Below, one piece after another: positions 43,888 to 53,343 of a DNA stretch of 64,000 nucleotides. The notes beneath the pieces were generated by a model. It was not told where the DNA came from, made no database searches, and saw only the letters and a program-made list of their open reading frames with translations. Numbering within the stretch: the first letter of the stretch is position 1; each line of letters begins with the position of its first letter. Source of the stretch: Chryseobacterium gwangjuense (GTDB lineage: Bacteria > Bacteroidota > Bacteroidia > Flavobacteriales > Weeksellaceae); contig NZ_JAJTNP010000003.1 in NCBI RefSeq assembly GCF_021311115.1, positions 186,001 to 250,000 on the forward strand, in the 5' to 3' direction. The position numbers and the translations under genes were made by a program.

Positions 43888-45135
43888 TTAAACTGTAGGA
43901 ATAATTTTACCACTTACTTCACCAAAACCAACTCTCACACCATCTTTTTCAGCCCAAGCTTTCATTGTTACTGTATCATTATCGTCGATGAATTTTCTTT
44001 CCTGTCCGTTGCTCAGTTGAATCGGGTTTTGCCCTCTCCATGTTAATTCAAGCATAGAACCGAAAGATTTTGGATCGCTTCCTGAAATGGTTCCGCTTGC
44101 GTATAGATCACCAACTTCTACGTTACAACCATTTACAGTGTGATGAGCCAATTGCTGAGTCATATTCCAGTACATATGCTTATAATTGCTTTCACAGACT
44201 AGATTTTCCTCACCATTTTCTGGTTGAATATATACTTCAAGGTTAATGTCGTAATTTTTATCGCCCTCAAATTTCAGATAATCCAACACCTCAGGATCTT
44301 GAGTAGGAGAAGCCGTTCTGAATGGTTCTAAAGCTTCCAAAGTAACTACCCATGGAGAAACTGACGAACCGAAATTTTTAGCTAGAAACGGACCTAGCGG
44401 AACATATTCCCAAGACTGGATATCTCTTGCAGACCAGTCATTGAAAACCACCATTCCGAAGATAGCATCTTCAGCCTGTTGAGTAGAAATACTCTCGCCC
44501 ATCTCTGTGTTTTTGTTGACAATGAACGCCATTTCCAATTCAAAGTCTAACTGCTTACAAGGACCAAAAATTGGTTTCTCTACGTCAGCTGGTTTCATTT
44601 GACCCTTTGGACGGTTGATATCAGTTCCTGAAACTACAATAGAAGAGGCTCTACCGTGGTATCCTACAGGAAGATGTTTCCAGTTAGGCAACAAAGCATT
44701 TGCAGGATCTCTGAACATTTTTCCAACGTTGGTTGCGTGTTCTATGCTGCTGTAAAAATCTGTGTAATTCGGAATGTGAACCGGCATCATCATTTTTACT
44801 TTATCCAAGTCATAAAAAGCATCTTCGATGGTTTTCTGATCTTTTGACAAAGCTGAGCCTTCCTGTAATAATTCCTGAATTTTCAAACGTACCGCATTGG
44901 TGACAGGTTTTCCAAGTTCAATGAATTCGTTAAGGGTATAAGCTTCAAAGATATTATCGTCTAGGCCTTCAATTTCTTCAAAATAACCAAGATCATACAA
45001 TGTCGCAAGATCAATAACCTGATCCCCGATTCTTGTACAGCAGCCGATATATTCTTTATTGAATACTGCCACACCAAAAGGAATATTATGTATTGAGAAG
45101 TCTGAATTTGATGAATATTCTACAAATGATTTCAT
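43888..45135 (-). CDS. fahA: Fumarylacetoacetase
   Basis: A 415-residue enzyme with the N-terminal SH3-like domain (to about 120) and the FAH catalytic core: YTDFYSSIEHATNVGKMFR, the metal site DFELEMAFIV, VFNDWSARDIQ, WEYVPLGPFLAKNFG, and GTISG. It splits fumarylacetoacetate into fumarate and acetoacetate, the last step of tyrosine degradation in the cytoplasm. hpd and hmgA lie upstream in the same direction, with a small secreted-protein gene between. Confidence 0.96.
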   Translation of the reverse strand: MKSFVEYSSNSDFSIHNIPFGVAVFNKEYIGCCTRIGDQVIDLATLYDLGYFEEIEGLDDNIFEAYTLNEFIELGKPVTNAVRLKIQELLQEGSALSKDQKTIEDAFYDLDKVKMMMPVHIPNYTDFYSSIEHATNVGKMFRDPANALLPNWKHLPVGYHGRASSIVVSGTDINRPKGQMKPADVEKPIFGPCKQLDFELEMAFIVNKNTEMGESISTQQAEDAIFGMVVFNDWSARDIQSWEYVPLGPFLAKNFGSSVSPWVVTLEALEPFRTASPTQDPEVLDYLKFEGDKNYDINLEVYIQPENGEENLVCESNYKHMYWNMTQQLAHHTVNGCNVEVGDLYASGTISGSDPKSFGSMLELTWRGQNPIQLSNGQERKFIDDNDTVTMKAWAEKDGVRVGFGEVSGKIIPTV

Positions 45136-45188
45136 AAGTTTAGGATTAAATAAGAATTTAAGAATGAAATTTCCCGAATTCTAGGTTA

Positions 45189-45650
45189 TTATTTTTTTGA
45201 ATAAGATTCTTCATCGATCCACCTGTCTTTGGTATTGACATCGATAAGGTATAGAATTTCTTTTTGCTTTGTCAGCAGCAAAGTTTTAGTTACCGGAATC
45301 GGAACCTTTTGATTTTCCAACATATCGGCACGTAAGGAAATGATATTTTTTCTACTTCTGACAATATCACCCGAAAAAACATTTGAACTGCTTTCTCCTG
45401 TTACTTTATCATCGAAAACTTCTACATAAGTTACTTTGTTTCCTTTAATCACGATAAAATCTCTTTCTGTGTGATCTTCTGCGTCTTTAATGAAAACAAA
45501 TTTTTTATTATCAATACTTACGTTTCCTAATTGCTGATTAATACCTTTTCTTTCTTCAAGTTGGGTAAGAATTTCGTTTGCAGTTCCGTATTGTGCTTTT
45601 GCACATACCAAAGTTGCAAGTAATGAAATCCCGATGAGAATTTTTTTCAT
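45189..45650 (-). CDS. Small secreted protein of unknown function
   Basis: A 153-residue protein with a signal peptide (MKKILIGISLLATLVCAKAQ). The start at 45650 is chosen because the ATG 16 codons upstream adds a non-signal extension and overlaps a terminator. The mature part is beta-rich and highly charged with no cysteine. I do not recognise a family. It sits between hpd and fahA, 53 bases before fahA, so it could be co-transcribed with it, yet a secreted protein has no obvious part in that cytoplasmic pathway. Confidence 0.75.
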   Translation of the reverse strand: MKKILIGISLLATLVCAKAQYGTANEILTQLEERKGINQQLGNVSIDNKKFVFIKDAEDHTERDFIVIKGNKVTYVEVFDDKVTGESSSNVFSGDIVRSRKNIISLRADMLENQKVPIPVTKTLLLTKQKEILYLIDVNTKDRWIDEESYSKK

Positions 45651-45669
45651 ATTATGGTGCTTTATAAAA

Positions 45670-45703
45670 AAGTTTTGCCAAGATAGGGATCCTGACAAAA
45701 CTT
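45670..45703 (-). terminator. Terminator after hpd
   Basis: Arms 45670-45679 and 45694-45703 (AAGTTTTG paired with CAAAACTT) around an 14-base loop, followed on the minus strand by TTTTTTATAAA. It lies 17 bases past the hpd stop codon. Confidence 0.75.
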
Positions 45704-45719
45704 GATATTGTATCTAAAA

Positions 45720-46850
45720 TTAAAGATTTCCTCTTTTTTCCTGCTCTCTCTCTAAAGCTTCGAATAATGCTTTAAAGTTACCGGCACCGAAACTTTGAGC
45801 ACCATGTCTTTCAATGATTTCAAAGAATAGAGTAGGACGGTCTTCTACAGGTTTAGTAAAGATCTGTAATAAGTACCCTTCTTCGTCGTGGTCAATAAGG
45901 ATACCTAGATCCTGAAGTTTTTTAAGGTCTTCATCAATGTGACCTACTCTTTCAGGAACCATGTCGTAGTATGCTTCAGGTGGAGCTGAAAGGAATTCTA
46001 CACCACGTTTTTTCAATTCAGTTACAGTGTGAATAATGTCTTTTGTTGCAACAGCAATGTGTTGTACACCTTCACCTTCGTAGAAATCAAGATATTCTTC
46101 TACCTGAGATTTCTTTTTACCTTCTGCAGGTTCGTTGATAGGGAATTTAGCGAATCCGTTTCCGTTTGACATTACTTTAGACATCAAAGCAGAATATTCT
46201 GTGTTGATTTGTTTATCGTCGAAAGAAAGGATGTTCACAAATCCCATTACTTTTTCGTACCACTCAACCGTTGGAAGCATTCTGTCCCAACCCACGTTTC
46301 CTACACAGTGGTCTACATACAATAATCCTGCATCTTCAGGGTTGTAAGCACTTTCCCATTTTTCGTAACCAGGCATGAAAGGACCTGTATAATTTTTTCT
46401 TTCAACAAACATGTGAACAGTTTCTCCGTAAGTATAAATTCCGGACATTCTTACCTCACCGTGCTCGTCAGTTAAAGTTACAGGCTCTAAATATGGTTTT
46501 CCACCTCTTTTTGTAGTTTCTTCAAAAGCTGCATAAGCGTCGTCTACCCAAAGTGCCAAAACTTTCACTCCATCACCGTGTTTTTTTACGTGCTCATTGA
46601 TTGGTGAATCAGATTTAAGACCAGTTGTCAAAATTAATCTGATTTTTCCCTGTTGAAGAACATAAGATGAGCGGTCTCTTACTCCTGTTTCAGGACCAGC
46701 GTATGCTACAGACTGAAAACCGAAAGCGGTTTTATAAAAATGAGCAGCCTGTTTTGCATTTCCTACATAAAACTCAATGTAATCTGTACCATTAATTGGC
46801 AAAAAATTCTCTGCTTGAGCAATTTTTTCGGCAAATGTAAGTGTTGACAT
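45720..46850 (-). CDS. hpd: 4-Hydroxyphenylpyruvate dioxygenase
   Basis: A 376-residue two-domain vicinal oxygen chelate enzyme. The iron ligands are visible: His in LYVDHCVGNV, His in GVQHIAVAT, and Glu in LFFEIIERHG; the C-terminal SFGAGNFKALFEALE helix that closes the site is present. It converts 4-hydroxyphenylpyruvate to homogentisate, the substrate of the HmgA encoded nearby. Terminators lie on both sides, so it is expressed as a single gene. Confidence 0.97.
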   Translation of the reverse strand: MSTLTFAEKIAQAENFLPINGTDYIEFYVGNAKQAAHFYKTAFGFQSVAYAGPETGVRDRSSYVLQQGKIRLILTTGLKSDSPINEHVKKHGDGVKVLALWVDDAYAAFEETTKRGGKPYLEPVTLTDEHGEVRMSGIYTYGETVHMFVERKNYTGPFMPGYEKWESAYNPEDAGLLYVDHCVGNVGWDRMLPTVEWYEKVMGFVNILSFDDKQINTEYSALMSKVMSNGNGFAKFPINEPAEGKKKSQVEEYLDFYEGEGVQHIAVATKDIIHTVTELKKRGVEFLSAPPEAYYDMVPERVGHIDEDLKKLQDLGILIDHDEEGYLLQIFTKPVEDRPTLFFEIIERHGAQSFGAGNFKALFEALEREQEKRGNL

Positions 46851-46975
46851 ATTTTCTATTTTTACTTTTAATTTATAGGTTGCAAATTACGAAATTCCCT
46901 GAAATATTTAAAACTGAAACAAACAGCTGTTAGTTAAAGTTTTAATAAAATATTCAGGAGATAATTAAAGTACAA

Positions 46976-46998
46976 AAGCCACCCCAAAAAGGTGGCTT
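46976..46998 (-). terminator. Terminator after the CoA-transferase gene
   Basis: Eight-bp GC-rich stem (46976-46983 and 46991-46998) with a CCAAAAA loop and a TTTTGTACTTT tail on the minus strand, about 20 bases past the stop codon. Confidence 0.83.
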
Positions 46999-47019
46999 GA
47001 AGAGTTTTTTTATATGATT

Positions 47020-48294
47020 TTAATGCTTAAATCTTTCGAAAGCAGCTCTTTCCAACATTTCCCTGTCGTCCGGGTGCGCAATACGGATCAGTTCCTGGGC
47101 TCTTTGGCGTAGGTTTTTTCCATACAAATAAGCTGTTCCGTATTCGGTTACTACCCAATGAATATGCCCTCTTGTGGTAACTACACCTGCTCCTTGTTTT
47201 AAGTAAGGAACAATTCTGGAAATTCCTTTTTTCGTTCTTGAAGTGATGGCAATAATGGGTTTTCCGTCTTCACTCAATGCAGCTCCTCTCATAAAATCCA
47301 TCTGACCGCCAATCCCGCTGTATTGCATTGTTCCGATAGAATCTGCACAAACTTGTCCGGTTAAATCAATTTCAATGGCCGAATTGATAGCAACCATTTT
47401 CTTGTTCCTCATGATGTTGATTGGGAAATTGACATTGCTTACATCATTGAACGCAAAAACGGTATTATCATCTACATAATCGTACAATTTCCTTGTTCCA
47501 AAGCAAAAACTGGTAATGGTTTTATTGTCGTTGTAACCTTTATATTTATTGTTGATAACATCATTTTGAATTAAATCAATAACTCCGTCACTCAGCATTT
47601 CGGTATGAACACCCAGATCTTTGTGATTACCTAAGCATTTTAAAACAGCATCAGGAATCGTTCCTATTCCCATTTGCAGGGTAGATTTGTCTTCAATCAG
47701 TGCTGCAACATTTTTACCGACTTCCATTTCTTCAGGTCCTACTTTAGCTCCGTAATCAACGGTAGGAAGCTCTTCTTCATGCCAAACCAGTTTATGAATT
47801 CTGCTGATGTGAATCATTCCGTCGCCATGAGTTCTCGGCATTAATGGGTTAACAATGGCAACAATTGTTTTGGCTGTATCCACTGCAGCTCGTGCAATAT
47901 CGACAGAAGTTCCTAGTGTGCAAAAACCATGCTTATCCGGTGGAGAAACAGTAATTAAAGCCACGTCTAACTGTAAAATATTTTTTCTGAATAAAATCGG
48001 AATTTCACTTAAAAAGACAGGAACAAAATCTCCCTGGTCAGAATTTACAGCACCACGAACCGGTGTTGAAACAAACAATGAATTAATAAAGAACTTATCC
48101 TTGTATTCAGGTTTGGCAATTTCCACATTTCCCTGCTGAGTAATGGAAACCATTTCTACGTTGTCTAATCGGTTAGATTGTCTTGCCAGTTCGTCAATTA
48201 AGTAATTTGGGGTGCAAGCGCTCCCGTGAAAGAAAACACGGTTTCCGCTTTTGATAGTATAAATAGCTTCTTCTGCACTAATATAATTATACAT
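47020..48294 (-). CDS. Acetyl-CoA hydrolase / CoA-transferase family protein
   Basis: A 424-residue protein of the Cat1/4-hydroxybutyrate CoA-transferase family: GSACTPNYLIDEL near the N-terminus, LQMGIGTIPDAVL, the catalytic Glu in LGVHTEM, and GIGGQMDFMRGA near the C-terminus. It moves CoA between acyl-CoA and a free acid. Lying between hmgA and hpd, it could activate acetoacetate released by fumarylacetoacetase, but that is inference; succinyl-CoA:acetate transfer is equally possible. Confidence 0.9.
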   Translation of the reverse strand: MYNYISAEEAIYTIKSGNRVFFHGSACTPNYLIDELARQSNRLDNVEMVSITQQGNVEIAKPEYKDKFFINSLFVSTPVRGAVNSDQGDFVPVFLSEIPILFRKNILQLDVALITVSPPDKHGFCTLGTSVDIARAAVDTAKTIVAIVNPLMPRTHGDGMIHISRIHKLVWHEEELPTVDYGAKVGPEEMEVGKNVAALIEDKSTLQMGIGTIPDAVLKCLGNHKDLGVHTEMLSDGVIDLIQNDVINNKYKGYNDNKTITSFCFGTRKLYDYVDDNTVFAFNDVSNVNFPINIMRNKKMVAINSAIEIDLTGQVCADSIGTMQYSGIGGQMDFMRGAALSEDGKPIIAITSRTKKGISRIVPYLKQGAGVVTTRGHIHWVVTEYGTAYLYGKNLRQRAQELIRIAHPDDREMLERAAFERFKH

Positions 48295-48447
48295 ATTGAA
48301 ATTTTTTATAGATAATATTTACAATTCTTTTTATAGGTTTTGCAAATGGTTTGATCTTATAAAGATAGTTCATATTGATGTATTGAACCCCAATATTCCA
48401 ATCTCTTTTAAAGATTTTTGTCATGTTTTCATTCTGTATATTGAAAA

Positions 48448-48480
48448 AAAAGGACCAAATGCTTTGCATTCAGTCCTTTT
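48448..48480 (-). terminator. Terminator after hmgA
   Basis: Outer arms AAAAGGAC (48448-48455) and GTCCTTTT (48473-48480) with an inner AATGC/GCATT stem; T-rich on the minus side. It lies about 18 bases past the hmgA stop codon. Confidence 0.85.
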
Positions 48481-48497
48481 ATATGTATCCTAAAAAA

Positions 48498-49685
48498 TTA
48501 TTCCTGAGAACGATCTTCCATCGTTTTATCATTTTCTTCCAACCATGAAGTTTTGTAGGAAGGATCTTCCACTTTTAAAGCTTCTTCCGTAATTTTCAAC
48601 GGACGGAAAGGATCAACCATCACAGCATATTCTTCAGTGAATTTTTTACCGATACTTCTTTCCATTGCTCCTGGATGAGGTCCGTGAACGATTCCTCCCG
48701 GGTGAAGGGTGAAGTCCATTAAATCAATATGATTACGGCTCATAAAGTCACCTTCCGTATAGAATAAAACTTCATCAGAATCTATGTTTGAATGATTGTA
48801 AGGAGCAGGAATTGCCAATGGATGATAATCGTACATTCTTGCACAGAACGAACAAACCACGAAATTGTGCCCTTCAAAGTTTTGGTGAACCGGTGGTGGT
48901 TGGTGAATTCTACCCGTAATCGGTTCGAAATTTTTAATATTGAATTTATAAGGATAAAAATAACCATCCCAACCTACTACATCGAACGGATGTGTTGCGT
49001 AGATAAAATCTGTAATTTGGTTTTCCTTTTTTACTTTAATTAAAAATTCTCCTTTTTCGTCTTTGGGTTCAACATAAGTAGGAGCAATGATATCTCTTTC
49101 GCAGAACGGAGAATGTTCCAGCAATTGCCCGAATTCGTTTCTGTATCTCTTTGGAGTATAAATCGGAGAGTGACTTTCCAATACAAAGAAGACCGTATCA
49201 TCAGAATGTAATTCAACCTGGTAAATGGTTCCTCTTGGAATAATTAAATAATCTCCCACGAAAAATTCTAAATCTCCCACGAAAGTTTTCAATACTCCGC
49301 TTCCGTTATGAACATATAAAAGCTCATCACATTCAGCATTTTTGTAGAAATAATCCATTGATTTTCTAGGCTTCGCCAACCCCATTTTCAGGTCGTTGTT
49401 CATCAAAAGAATCTTTCGGCTATCCATAAAATCGTCTTCAGGAGTTACGTTCATTCCTTTAAACATTCTTGGAGTTACATTCTTATCAATGGCAATTTTC
49501 GGGGTTACATCTTTCGGTTCACCAATCGATTTTATTTGGGTCGGACGGTGAATATGGTATAATAATGAAGAAATCCCGTGAAAACCTTCTGTTCCGAAAA
49601 GCTGTTCGTAATAAAATTTATCTTCCGGAGATTTAAAAATCGTATGCCTTTTTTGTGGGATATTTCCCGACTGATGATATCTCAT
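48498..49685 (-). CDS. hmgA: Homogentisate 1,2-dioxygenase family protein
   Basis: A 395-residue cupin-type protein: MRYHQSGNIPQKRHT start, YKFNIKNFEPITGRIHQPPPVHQNFEG, then FCARMYDYHPLAIPAPYNHSN and GIVHGPHPGAMERS, which hold the His/Glu iron ligands of homogentisate dioxygenase. It opens the homogentisate ring to maleylacetoacetate. It is somewhat shorter than the 430-445 residues of proteobacterial HmgA, as is usual in Bacteroidota. A TAAATTTG box at 49706-49713 is a likely -7 element. Confidence 0.92.
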   Translation of the reverse strand: MRYHQSGNIPQKRHTIFKSPEDKFYYEQLFGTEGFHGISSLLYHIHRPTQIKSIGEPKDVTPKIAIDKNVTPRMFKGMNVTPEDDFMDSRKILLMNNDLKMGLAKPRKSMDYFYKNAECDELLYVHNGSGVLKTFVGDLEFFVGDYLIIPRGTIYQVELHSDDTVFFVLESHSPIYTPKRYRNEFGQLLEHSPFCERDIIAPTYVEPKDEKGEFLIKVKKENQITDFIYATHPFDVVGWDGYFYPYKFNIKNFEPITGRIHQPPPVHQNFEGHNFVVCSFCARMYDYHPLAIPAPYNHSNIDSDEVLFYTEGDFMSRNHIDLMDFTLHPGGIVHGPHPGAMERSIGKKFTEEYAVMVDPFRPLKITEEALKVEDPSYKTSWLEENDKTMEDRSQE

Positions 49686-49740
49686 TTTACTTTTATATGT
49701 AGTCTCAAATTTAATAATTTTTGAGGAATCATTAAAAACA

Positions 49741-49770
49741 AAAAAACTTCTGAAATTTTCAGAAGTTTTT
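49741..49770 (-). terminator. Terminator after the MORN-repeat gene
   Basis: Stem of 13-14 bp (49741-49754 with 49756-49770, ACTTCTGAAA type), with A and T ends, 22 bases past the stop codon of the gene at 49793. Confidence 0.88.
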
Positions 49771-49792
49771 ACTTGAGCTTAAAGCTGTTTTT

Positions 49793-51094
49793 TTAATTTA
49801 CAGGTTTTCCTTTTTCGTCATATTTTTGAGATTTCATTGGAACTCCAGCGATAAAACTTGAACCAACTTCTCTCAAAGTTCCGTTTTCGTCATACATTTT
49901 CCATTCACCAATGAAATCATCTTTGTTCATACCACCATAACTACCTATCGCTTTTAGTTTTCCGTTTTCATGGTAATATTTCCATTCTCCTATTGGAACC
50001 GTTTTTCCGCTTGTTATGATTACGGTAGCATTTGTATTGATATTGTATTTTCCTTCAGATTCTAAATTTCCGTTTTCATAGTAAAGCTTTTGGGTAATAT
50101 ATTTTCCGTCTATAGAATAATTTGCGAGGCCGCTTAATTTTCCATTTTGATAGTAAGTCTTACTTTCACCAAAAGGTTTTCCGTCTTTATGGTTGGTTAC
50201 CAGATCTAAATTTCCATTCTCAAAATAAGTTTTCCATTCACCATCTCTTAATCCGTTTTTATAACCACCTATGGCTTTTAGTGTTCCGTTTTCGTAGTAA
50301 AATTTGCATTCCCCAGTTTCTTTTCCATCTTTAAAATTTCCTTCTTCTTTCAATTTTCCACTTTCATAGTAAAATTTCCAGTGCCCTGTTGCCTTTCCGT
50401 CTGATGATTTGTAACCTGTAGCTAAAAGTTTTCCATTATCATTATACTTTTTTACTTCTTCATTTTCTTTATTGCTGACAATGTTCTTGTTTTCGATTGG
50501 TTTTGGGCTGGCTTTTGTAATATTATTACTCAATGTTCCTGCTTTGTACTCTACAATATATGAGGGCAGAAGTTTTTCAACTTTGTGAATGTATTCGTAG
50601 TATTCACTCTGAGTAAAATCGCTGGCAATATCTGTCTGATAAATGATATATCCTAGTTGTTTATATTTATCAAGAATGGCTTGTCTTGCATTGAGTACAA
50701 AAACAGTGGCAGAGTTTACATTTTTATTAAATTGTATTTCCTGATCTGCTATATAGTTTAACATTTCCCCATTATACAAAGCGGCATCAACTTGTTTTAT
50801 TTTAGACTTTAATACAATTTGGTTACCGTTAACTCCATCTTTTTCAATTTGCTGAATTTTTTTCTTAAAGTGAGGTCTTATTATATTAGCTGTTTCTTCT
50901 CCAAAGTTTTTTTTCAATTTGTAAATATAACTGCTGATTAATAGTATTTTGGGTTCATCGGTATTAGGTAGTCCGACTTCTGCATAAAGAAATTCAGCGT
51001 ATTGCTGTTCATCAGGAATGGGCTTCTGAGCTTTTGCAAAAAATATAGTAAAAAGAAATAGTATTATTGCTATTTGTTTGATTATGCATCTCAT
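49793..51094 (-). CDS. Secreted MORN-repeat (YwqK-like) protein
   Basis: A 433-residue protein with a signal peptide (to about residue 22). Residues 25-190 are an all-helical unknown region. From about residue 215 to the end come nine or so copies of a repeat of about 20-23 residues (GEWKxYYENGKLKxxGxYKxG type), the MORN_2 variant found in YwqK-like proteins, which form an extended beta sheet. Function is not established; in this phylum many such genes are of unknown role. It is divergent from the TonB receptor gene. Confidence 0.88.
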   Translation of the reverse strand: MRCIIKQIAIILFLFTIFFAKAQKPIPDEQQYAEFLYAEVGLPNTDEPKILLISSYIYKLKKNFGEETANIIRPHFKKKIQQIEKDGVNGNQIVLKSKIKQVDAALYNGEMLNYIADQEIQFNKNVNSATVFVLNARQAILDKYKQLGYIIYQTDIASDFTQSEYYEYIHKVEKLLPSYIVEYKAGTLSNNITKASPKPIENKNIVSNKENEEVKKYNDNGKLLATGYKSSDGKATGHWKFYYESGKLKEEGNFKDGKETGECKFYYENGTLKAIGGYKNGLRDGEWKTYFENGNLDLVTNHKDGKPFGESKTYYQNGKLSGLANYSIDGKYITQKLYYENGNLESEGKYNINTNATVIITSGKTVPIGEWKYYHENGKLKAIGSYGGMNKDDFIGEWKMYDENGTLREVGSSFIAGVPMKSQKYDEKGKPVN

Positions 51095-51196
51095 AGTGTT
51101 AGTTTTTATACAATAAAATTATGAATTTCTATGATAATATCAAGGCTTGCTTTCAATTTTAATTTCAGATAGAATTATAGAACATCTTCATTAAGG

Positions 51197-51228
51197 TTTT
51201 GTTATTCTAAAAATAAATGTTAGTTTTG
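51197..51228 (+). promoter_or_regulatory. TonB receptor promoter; fixes the start codon
   Basis: TTTTG (51197-51201), a 19-base gap and TAGTTTTG (51221-51228). The ATG at 51217 lies inside the promoter and cannot be used; the ATG at 51247, about 12 bases after the expected start of transcription, is the real start. Confidence 0.82.
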
Positions 51229-51246
51229 TCTAACAATTTTAATTTC

Positions 51247-53319
51247 ATGCAACGAATACTATTTTCTGTACTTTTTTTCTCTTCTTATTGTTTTGCTCAA
51301 GAAGCAGATAGTTTACAATTCAATTCATCTAAAAAATCAGATTCACTTAAAACCTTAACAAAAAAGGAAATTAAAACTAAACTAATTGATGATGTAGTAA
51401 TTACCGGAACCATAAAACCGATAAGCAAGTCGAAAAGCCCGGTTGCAGTAGAAATTTATAGTCAGAAATTTTTTCAGAAAAACCCGACTCCAAATATTTT
51501 TGAAGCTATTTCGATGGTAAACGGAGTAAAACCTCAGCTGAATTGTTCAGTTTGTAATACGGGAGATATCCATATCAACGGTTTGGAAGGTCCTTACACT
51601 ATGATTTTAATCGACGGAATGCCGATTGTAAGTTCACTTTCCACTGTTTACGGACTAAGCGGAATTCCAAATAGTTTGATTGACAGAATTGAAGTGGTAA
51701 AAGGTCCGGCTTCGTCACTTTACGGTTCTGAAGCGATGGGAGGAGTGATTAATATTATCACAAAAAATGCTCTGACTGCGCCAAAATTGAGTGTTGATCT
51801 AATGACAACAAGTTGGAGCGAGAATAATCTGGATTTGTCAACGAAATTTAATTTGGGTAAAAATGTAGCCTCATTATTAAGTTTAAATTATTTCAATTAT
51901 ACCAAAAGGTTTGACGAGAATAAAGATAATTTCACTGATGCAGCATTACAAAACAGAATTTCGGTTTTTAACAAATGGGATTTCAAACGAAAAGAAAATC
52001 GACAGGCAAGTTTTGCGTTGAGGTATCTGTATGAAGATCGTTTCGGAGGAGAAATGCAATGGAATAGATCGTATCGCGGAAGTGATCAAGTATATGGAGA
52101 AAGTATCTATACCAATAGAGTAGAAGCGTTTGGTGTTTATCAGTGGCCGCTGAAAGAAAATATTGTTACTCAGCTTTCTTATAATTTTCATGATCAGAAT
52201 TCTTTTTATGGAGCCAATCCATTTACAGCAAGGCAGAAAGTAGCTTTTGCACAGACGTATTGGGATAAGAAATTGGGAAATCATGATTTGATTTTAGGGG
52301 CGACTTTCAAAAAAACGTTTTATGATGACAACACTCCCGGAACTTTATCTGCAGATGGGTTGATCAATGAACCGATGAAGTCTCCTATTTTTGGTGCATT
52401 TATTCAGGATCAATGGGAAATTAACGAAAAAAATACATTGTTGCTGGGTTACAGATTTGATTATGATAAAATCCATCACAGTGTGCATTCGCCTCGTTTT
52501 GCATGGAAGTTTTCTCCGAATCCGTATCATACTTTACGATTCAACTTCGGGACAGGTTTCCGAGTGGTCAATTTATTTACAGAAGATCATGCTGCGTTGA
52601 CGGGTTCTCGCGAGGTGTTTATTCAATCTAACTTAAAACCTGAAAAATCGGTTAATGGAAATCTGAATTATGTCTGGAAAATTCCTGTCGGAGAACGTAT
52701 GATCAATATGGATGCTTCCGCATTTTATACCTATTTCAGTAATAAGATTGTAGGTGACTTTGATACTGATCCTCAGAAAATTATTTACGATAATCTTCAT
52801 GGCTATGGGATTTCAAAAGGAGCTTCTTTGAATTTGGATTATAATTTTAATTTTCCTTTAAGTGTTAATGTTGGAGTAACTTATTTGGATGTCTATCAAA
52901 AGTTTGATAACGAAAATGAAAAATCGCAACAACTTCATGCTCCGAAATGGAGTGGAACATATAATTTAACCTATAAATTCAAGAATAATGTAACGATAGA
53001 TTTTACAGGGCAATTTTACGGACCGATGAGATTACCGGTTTTACCAAATGATTACCGAGCAGAATATTCACCGTTTTATACATTGGCTAATATTCAGGTT
53101 TCGAAAAGTTTTAAATCCGGAATTGAAATGTATTGTGGAGTTAAAAACCTGTTCAACTTTACTCCGAAAGATCCATTGATGAGACCATTTGATCCATTTG
53201 ATAAAAATGTGAATGATCCGATCAGTAATCCGAATCATTATACGTTTGATACAACTTACGGATATGCGCCAATGCAGAAAATAAGAGGGTTTCTTGGGGT
53301 GAAATATACTTTGAAATAA
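51247..53319 (+). CDS. TonB-dependent outer-membrane receptor
   Basis: A 690-residue protein with a signal peptide (MQRILFSVLFFSSYCFAQ). The plug domain has NTGDIHINGLEGPYTMILIDG, then DRIEVVKGPASSLYGSEAMGGVINIIT; the C-terminal 500 residues are barrel strands and the chain ends GFLGVKYTLK with a hydrophobic last strand. A CSVC pair just before the plug core marks a BtuB/colicin-receptor-like group. It takes up a chelated metal, cobalamin-like compound or similar through TonB energy; the ligand is unknown. Confidence 0.93.
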   Translation: MQRILFSVLFFSSYCFAQEADSLQFNSSKKSDSLKTLTKKEIKTKLIDDVVITGTIKPISKSKSPVAVEIYSQKFFQKNPTPNIFEAISMVNGVKPQLNCSVCNTGDIHINGLEGPYTMILIDGMPIVSSLSTVYGLSGIPNSLIDRIEVVKGPASSLYGSEAMGGVINIITKNALTAPKLSVDLMTTSWSENNLDLSTKFNLGKNVASLLSLNYFNYTKRFDENKDNFTDAALQNRISVFNKWDFKRKENRQASFALRYLYEDRFGGEMQWNRSYRGSDQVYGESIYTNRVEAFGVYQWPLKENIVTQLSYNFHDQNSFYGANPFTARQKVAFAQTYWDKKLGNHDLILGATFKKTFYDDNTPGTLSADGLINEPMKSPIFGAFIQDQWEINEKNTLLLGYRFDYDKIHHSVHSPRFAWKFSPNPYHTLRFNFGTGFRVVNLFTEDHAALTGSREVFIQSNLKPEKSVNGNLNYVWKIPVGERMINMDASAFYTYFSNKIVGDFDTDPQKIIYDNLHGYGISKGASLNLDYNFNFPLSVNVGVTYLDVYQKFDNENEKSQQLHAPKWSGTYNLTYKFKNNVTIDFTGQFYGPMRLPVLPNDYRAEYSPFYTLANIQVSKSFKSGIEMYCGVKNLFNFTPKDPLMRPFDPFDKNVNDPISNPNHYTFDTTYGYAPMQKIRGFLGVKYTLK

Positions 53320-53343
53320 GATCGACAGATAGGATTGGATAAT

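Noticed and set aside
48287..48493. Short frames on both strands between hmgA and the CoA-transferase gene
   Set aside because: They span the hmgA terminator and the leader of the next gene, and have no start signals.
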